From Gemmatimonadota bacterium (lineage in GTDB: Bacteria; Gemmatimonadota; Gemmatimonadetes; Gemmatimonadales; Gemmatimonadaceae), in assembly GCA_947475795.1 (NCBI GenBank), contig CANJOX010000142.1:1-8040 (forward strand): a stretch of 8,040 bases of DNA. The letters are read 5' to 3'. The number at the start of each line of letters is the position of its first letter. Positions within the stretch are counted from its first letter, which is position 1. A model generated the notes under the pieces. The model was not told where the DNA came from. It saw nothing but the letters and a program-made list of their open reading frames with translations, and searched no databases. Shown piece by piece: positions 6,409-8,040 of the stretch. Both the position numbers and the translations under genes were made by a program.

Positions 6409-6433
6409 GGGAGTGGGTCGGGGAGGTGGTGGG
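6409..6433 (+). other. G-quadruplex-type motif before nfo
   Basis: On the plus strand (the template strand for nfo) four G-runs occur at 6409-6411, 6415-6417, 6420-6423 and 6431-6433, with loops of 3, 2 and 7 nt. This meets the usual G3+N1-7 rule. It occupies most of the 31-bp gap between the lipoprotein stop and the nfo ATG, leaving the mRNA there C-rich and without a ribosome site. Folding in the cell is not shown. Confidence 0.5.
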
Positions 6434-6439
6434 AGTGCG

Positions 6440-7483
6440 TCAGCGCAGAAACCGCGCGCGTCGCTGGCGGAACACCGGATCGGCGGGGCCGGCCGCGAGT
6501 TCGCTCCACCCCACCACGACGGCGCGGCCGCGCACCGCCACATGGGGATCGCGCGCGTCGGCGGTGGCGCTGCTGGCGGTCAGCCGGTCCTCAAAGAGAT
6601 GGCCGGCGGTGCGGGAGACGGCGAGTCCGATGCGGCGGCGGCCGACGCCGCTATTGGGATCTTCGTAGACGACGGCCACCGCCTCGCCGTCCACGGCGAG
6701 CCGGGCCACGCCGAGACGGTCACCGTAGATGATCGCCACGGGCGGCTCGAAGGCCGACCGCGGGTCCATCTGATGCGCGTAGAACACGCCGGGCCCCTCG
6801 GGGCCGGTGAGCGCGTACGTCACATGCACGTAGCCGTTGGTGCGGTCCACCGCGACGCTGGGCGCCGGCCGCGCGCAGCCATGGGCGCCGCGGTCGGCCG
6901 CCTGCGCATCGCCCGGTCCCTGATCGAGGGTGTCGATCAGGATGGGGCCGCGCCACGCCCGGGGCACTACCGGGGCGCCCTCGGCGGCCTCAGCGGGGGC
7001 CGCCACGCCATCGCGCCATGCCGCGGCAAGGTGCACCCGCCCCCCGTCGGCGCGATGCCACCACACGGCCACGGCGCCGCGTGCGCCGGCCTCCGCCACG
7101 CGCACCGACCGCGCGCACCGCTGCGGGTCGTCGGGGAGCGCCCCTTCACCCAGGGCCGTGCGGGGGGCCGGACCGGTGGCCACCGGGGGCAGCGTGGCGG
7201 GGGACGTCACCGCCTCCCGGGCCTCGGGCATCGCGTCGAGCGCGGGCGCGAGCAGCGCCGCGCCCCCCACTTCGCGCAGCAGGTCCTGCGTGAGCAGAAA
7301 ATCGGCGTAGGGCGAGCTCGCCACGAGCGTGGAGTCGGGCGCAACGGAGGGCGGGAAGACGAGCGGTGACGGGAGGGTGGTGGCCTCCGCCTCCGGGTCA
7401 ACCCAGGACACCACCGGCTGTTCGCACGCGGTGACCGCGAGGAGCAGGGCGAGCGAAACGGGAAGGACGCGCAGCGTGGTCAT
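6440..7483 (-). CDS. Lipoprotein with beta-propeller (BNR/sialidase-like) repeats, function unknown
   Basis: The product is 347 residues. The ATG at 7483 gives a clean lipoprotein signal, MTTLRVLPVSLALLLAVTAC, with the lipidated cysteine at C20; a longer in-frame extension crosses the divergent gene and is not credible. Residues 21-115 are Pro/Ala/Ser-rich and probably a linker. From about 120 the protein shows repeated short strands of the kind seen in BNR or sialidase-like propellers: GAVAVWWHRADGGRVHLAAAW (136-156), PSVAVDRTNGYVHVTYAL (208-225), LGVARLAVDGEAVAVVYEDP (257-276) and PHVAVRGRAVVVGWSEL (313-329). No sialidase active-site arginine triad or RIP motif is evident, so this is more likely a binding or structural propeller than an enzyme. 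C123 and C203 may pair. It probably sits on the cell envelope. It is first in the leftward lipoprotein-nfo-hydrolase cluster. Confidence 0.75.
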   Translation of the reverse strand: MTTLRVLPVSLALLLAVTACEQPVVSWVDPEAEATTLPSPLVFPPSVAPDSTLVASSPYADFLLTQDLLREVGGAALLAPALDAMPEAREAVTSPATLPPVATGPAPRTALGEGALPDDPQRCARSVRVAEAGARGAVAVWWHRADGGRVHLAAAWRDGVAAPAEAAEGAPVVPRAWRGPILIDTLDQGPGDAQAADRGAHGCARPAPSVAVDRTNGYVHVTYALTGPEGPGVFYAHQMDPRSAFEPPVAIIYGDRLGVARLAVDGEAVAVVYEDPNSGVGRRRIGLAVSRTAGHLFEDRLTASSATADARDPHVAVRGRAVVVGWSELAAGPADPVFRQRRARFLR

Positions 7484-7555
7484 GCGCGAAGGGTACTGCC
7501 TGCGCCGCGCGACGCTAGCTTTCCGCTTCCCTTTCCTCCCCTCGGAGAACGACCG
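7484..7555. promoter_or_regulatory. Divergent intergenic region between lipoprotein gene and pruA
   Basis: These 72 bp must hold the promoters of both divergent genes unless one is transcribed from further away. I see a GCTAGC palindrome at 7514-7519 and an almost pure pyrimidine tract at 7519-7543. A good ribosome site for pruA, GGAG at 7544-7547, lies 8 nt before its ATG. No convincing -35/-10 pair is visible on either strand, and the lipoprotein start lacks a Shine-Dalgarno sequence. Confidence 0.5.
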
Positions 7556-8040
7556 ATGTCCTTTGCCGCCTTCGACGGCACGCGCCGCGTGCCCGCCGCC
7601 GTGAACGAGCCGGTGCGCAGCTATGCGCCCGATTCCGCCGACACGCACCGCCTCAAGCAGCGCCTGGCGCGCATGGCGAGCGAGCAGGTGGAGATTCCGA
7701 TCGTGATCGGCGGTCGCCGGATCCACACCGGCAACACCGGTACGGTGACCATGCCGTGCGATCACCAGCACGTGCTGGCGACCTACCACAAGGCCACGCC
7801 GGAGCTGGTGCACGAGGCCATCGCGGCGAGCGCCGCGGCCTCCGCCGAGTGGTCGAGCTGGCGCTGGGAGGACCGCGCGGCCGTGTTCCTGCGCGCCGCC
7901 GAGCTGCTGACCACCACGTGGCGCGACACGATCAACGCCGCGACGATGCTGGGGCAGGCCAAGACCGTGCATCAGGCCGAGATCGACGCCGCCTGCGAGC
8001 TGATCGACTTCTGGCGCTTCAACGCGCAGTTCGCGCAGGA
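7556..8040 (+). CDS. pruA: Delta-1-pyrroline-5-carboxylate dehydrogenase, N-terminal part
   Basis: The first 161 codons are present; the gene continues past the right edge. The enzyme oxidises glutamate-gamma-semialdehyde to glutamate with NAD+, the second step of proline degradation. The sequence matches the long P5C dehydrogenase group shared with eukaryotes. It has NEPVRSYAPDSAD (17-29), IPIVIGGRRIHTGNTG (47-62), the PCDHQHVLATYHKA strand (67-80), the WSSWRWEDRAAVFLRAAELL helix (99-118), and the highly characteristic MLGQAKTVHQAEIDAACELIDFWRFN (131-156). The catalytic cysteine and glutamate lie beyond the window and cannot be checked. The ATG at 7556 is well supported by GGAG 8 nt upstream and by family-typical N-terminal length. 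It is the only plus-strand gene here and is divergent from the lipoprotein gene. A stand-alone dehydrogenase rather than a PutA fusion is suggested by the absence of an upstream proline dehydrogenase domain. Confidence 0.92.
   Translation, partial: MSFAAFDGTRRVPAAVNEPVRSYAPDSADTHRLKQRLARMASEQVEIPIVIGGRRIHTGNTGTVTMPCDHQHVLATYHKATPELVHEAIAASAAASAEWSSWRWEDRAAVFLRAAELLTTTWRDTINAATMLGQAKTVHQAEIDAACELIDFWRFNAQFAQ

Noticed and set aside
5596..7369. Long plus-strand frames opposite nfo and the lipoprotein gene
   Set aside because: All nine endonuclease IV metal ligands and a clean lipobox support the minus strand; the plus frames have no domain signal and are biased in composition.
7484..7972. N-terminal extension of the lipoprotein across the divergent region
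   Set aside because: It runs antisense through pruA and would bury the lipobox; the ATG at 7483 is far more plausible.
1..8040. Mobile element, prophage, defence system, tRNA or rRNA
   Set aside because: I saw no transposase, integrase, terminal inverted repeats, nuclease-effector pairs or tRNA-like cloverleaf sequence in reading both strands.

Overview
The window is very GC-rich chromosomal DNA, tightly packed with bacterial genes. Nearly all are on the minus strand with short gaps or overlaps, and one gene runs on the plus strand at the right edge. Several traits together suggest a Gemmatimonadota-like (Gemmatimonas-type) soil or water bacterium: extreme GC, a SWIB-domain protein with a histone-H1-like lysine/alanine tail, a secreted Xaa-Pro-type peptidase with the REYNEDP motif, and a proline-catabolic dehydrogenase of the long, eukaryote-like P5C dehydrogenase group. 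This placement is inference; no rRNA or other phylogenetic marker is present.

Layout, right to left along the dominant strand. From 7556 to the right edge, on the plus strand, is the N-terminal part of a delta-1-pyrroline-5-carboxylate dehydrogenase (pruA). Divergent from it across 72 bp is a lipoprotein with beta-propeller-like repeats (6440-7483). It is followed by endonuclease IV (nfo, 5497-6408) and a membrane-anchored alpha/beta hydrolase (4448-5500) whose start overlaps the nfo stop as ATGA. After a 171-bp non-coding region comes the SWIB/histone-tail protein (3851-4276), then a strong GC hairpin (3793-3825). Next is a run of closely spaced genes: signal peptidase I (lepB, 2959-3756), a secreted esterase (1931-2953), an unrecognised three-helix membrane protein (1396-1890), a GT87-like polytopic membrane protein (384-1421), and the N-terminal 115 residues of an exported M24-type aminopeptidase that leaves the window at base 1.

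How the genes fit together. The lepB cluster has an export theme: signal peptidase I sits directly upstream of two proteins carrying signal peptides and two integral membrane proteins. The right-hand minus-strand cluster (lipoprotein, nfo, hydrolase) is compact but shows no obvious shared pathway. The SWIB gene lies between the two clusters with its own untranslated leader, a clear Shine-Dalgarno site and a hairpin downstream, so it looks like a separately controlled nucleoid or chromatin-type gene.

I found no CRISPR array, tRNA, rRNA, insertion sequence, phage gene or recognisable defence system. The most noteworthy items are the SWIB/H1-tail protein with its unusual upstream DNA, a G-quadruplex-type motif filling the gap before nfo, and the orphan membrane protein paired with the GT87-like protein. 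Otherwise the region reads as ordinary housekeeping and accessory chromosomal sequence.
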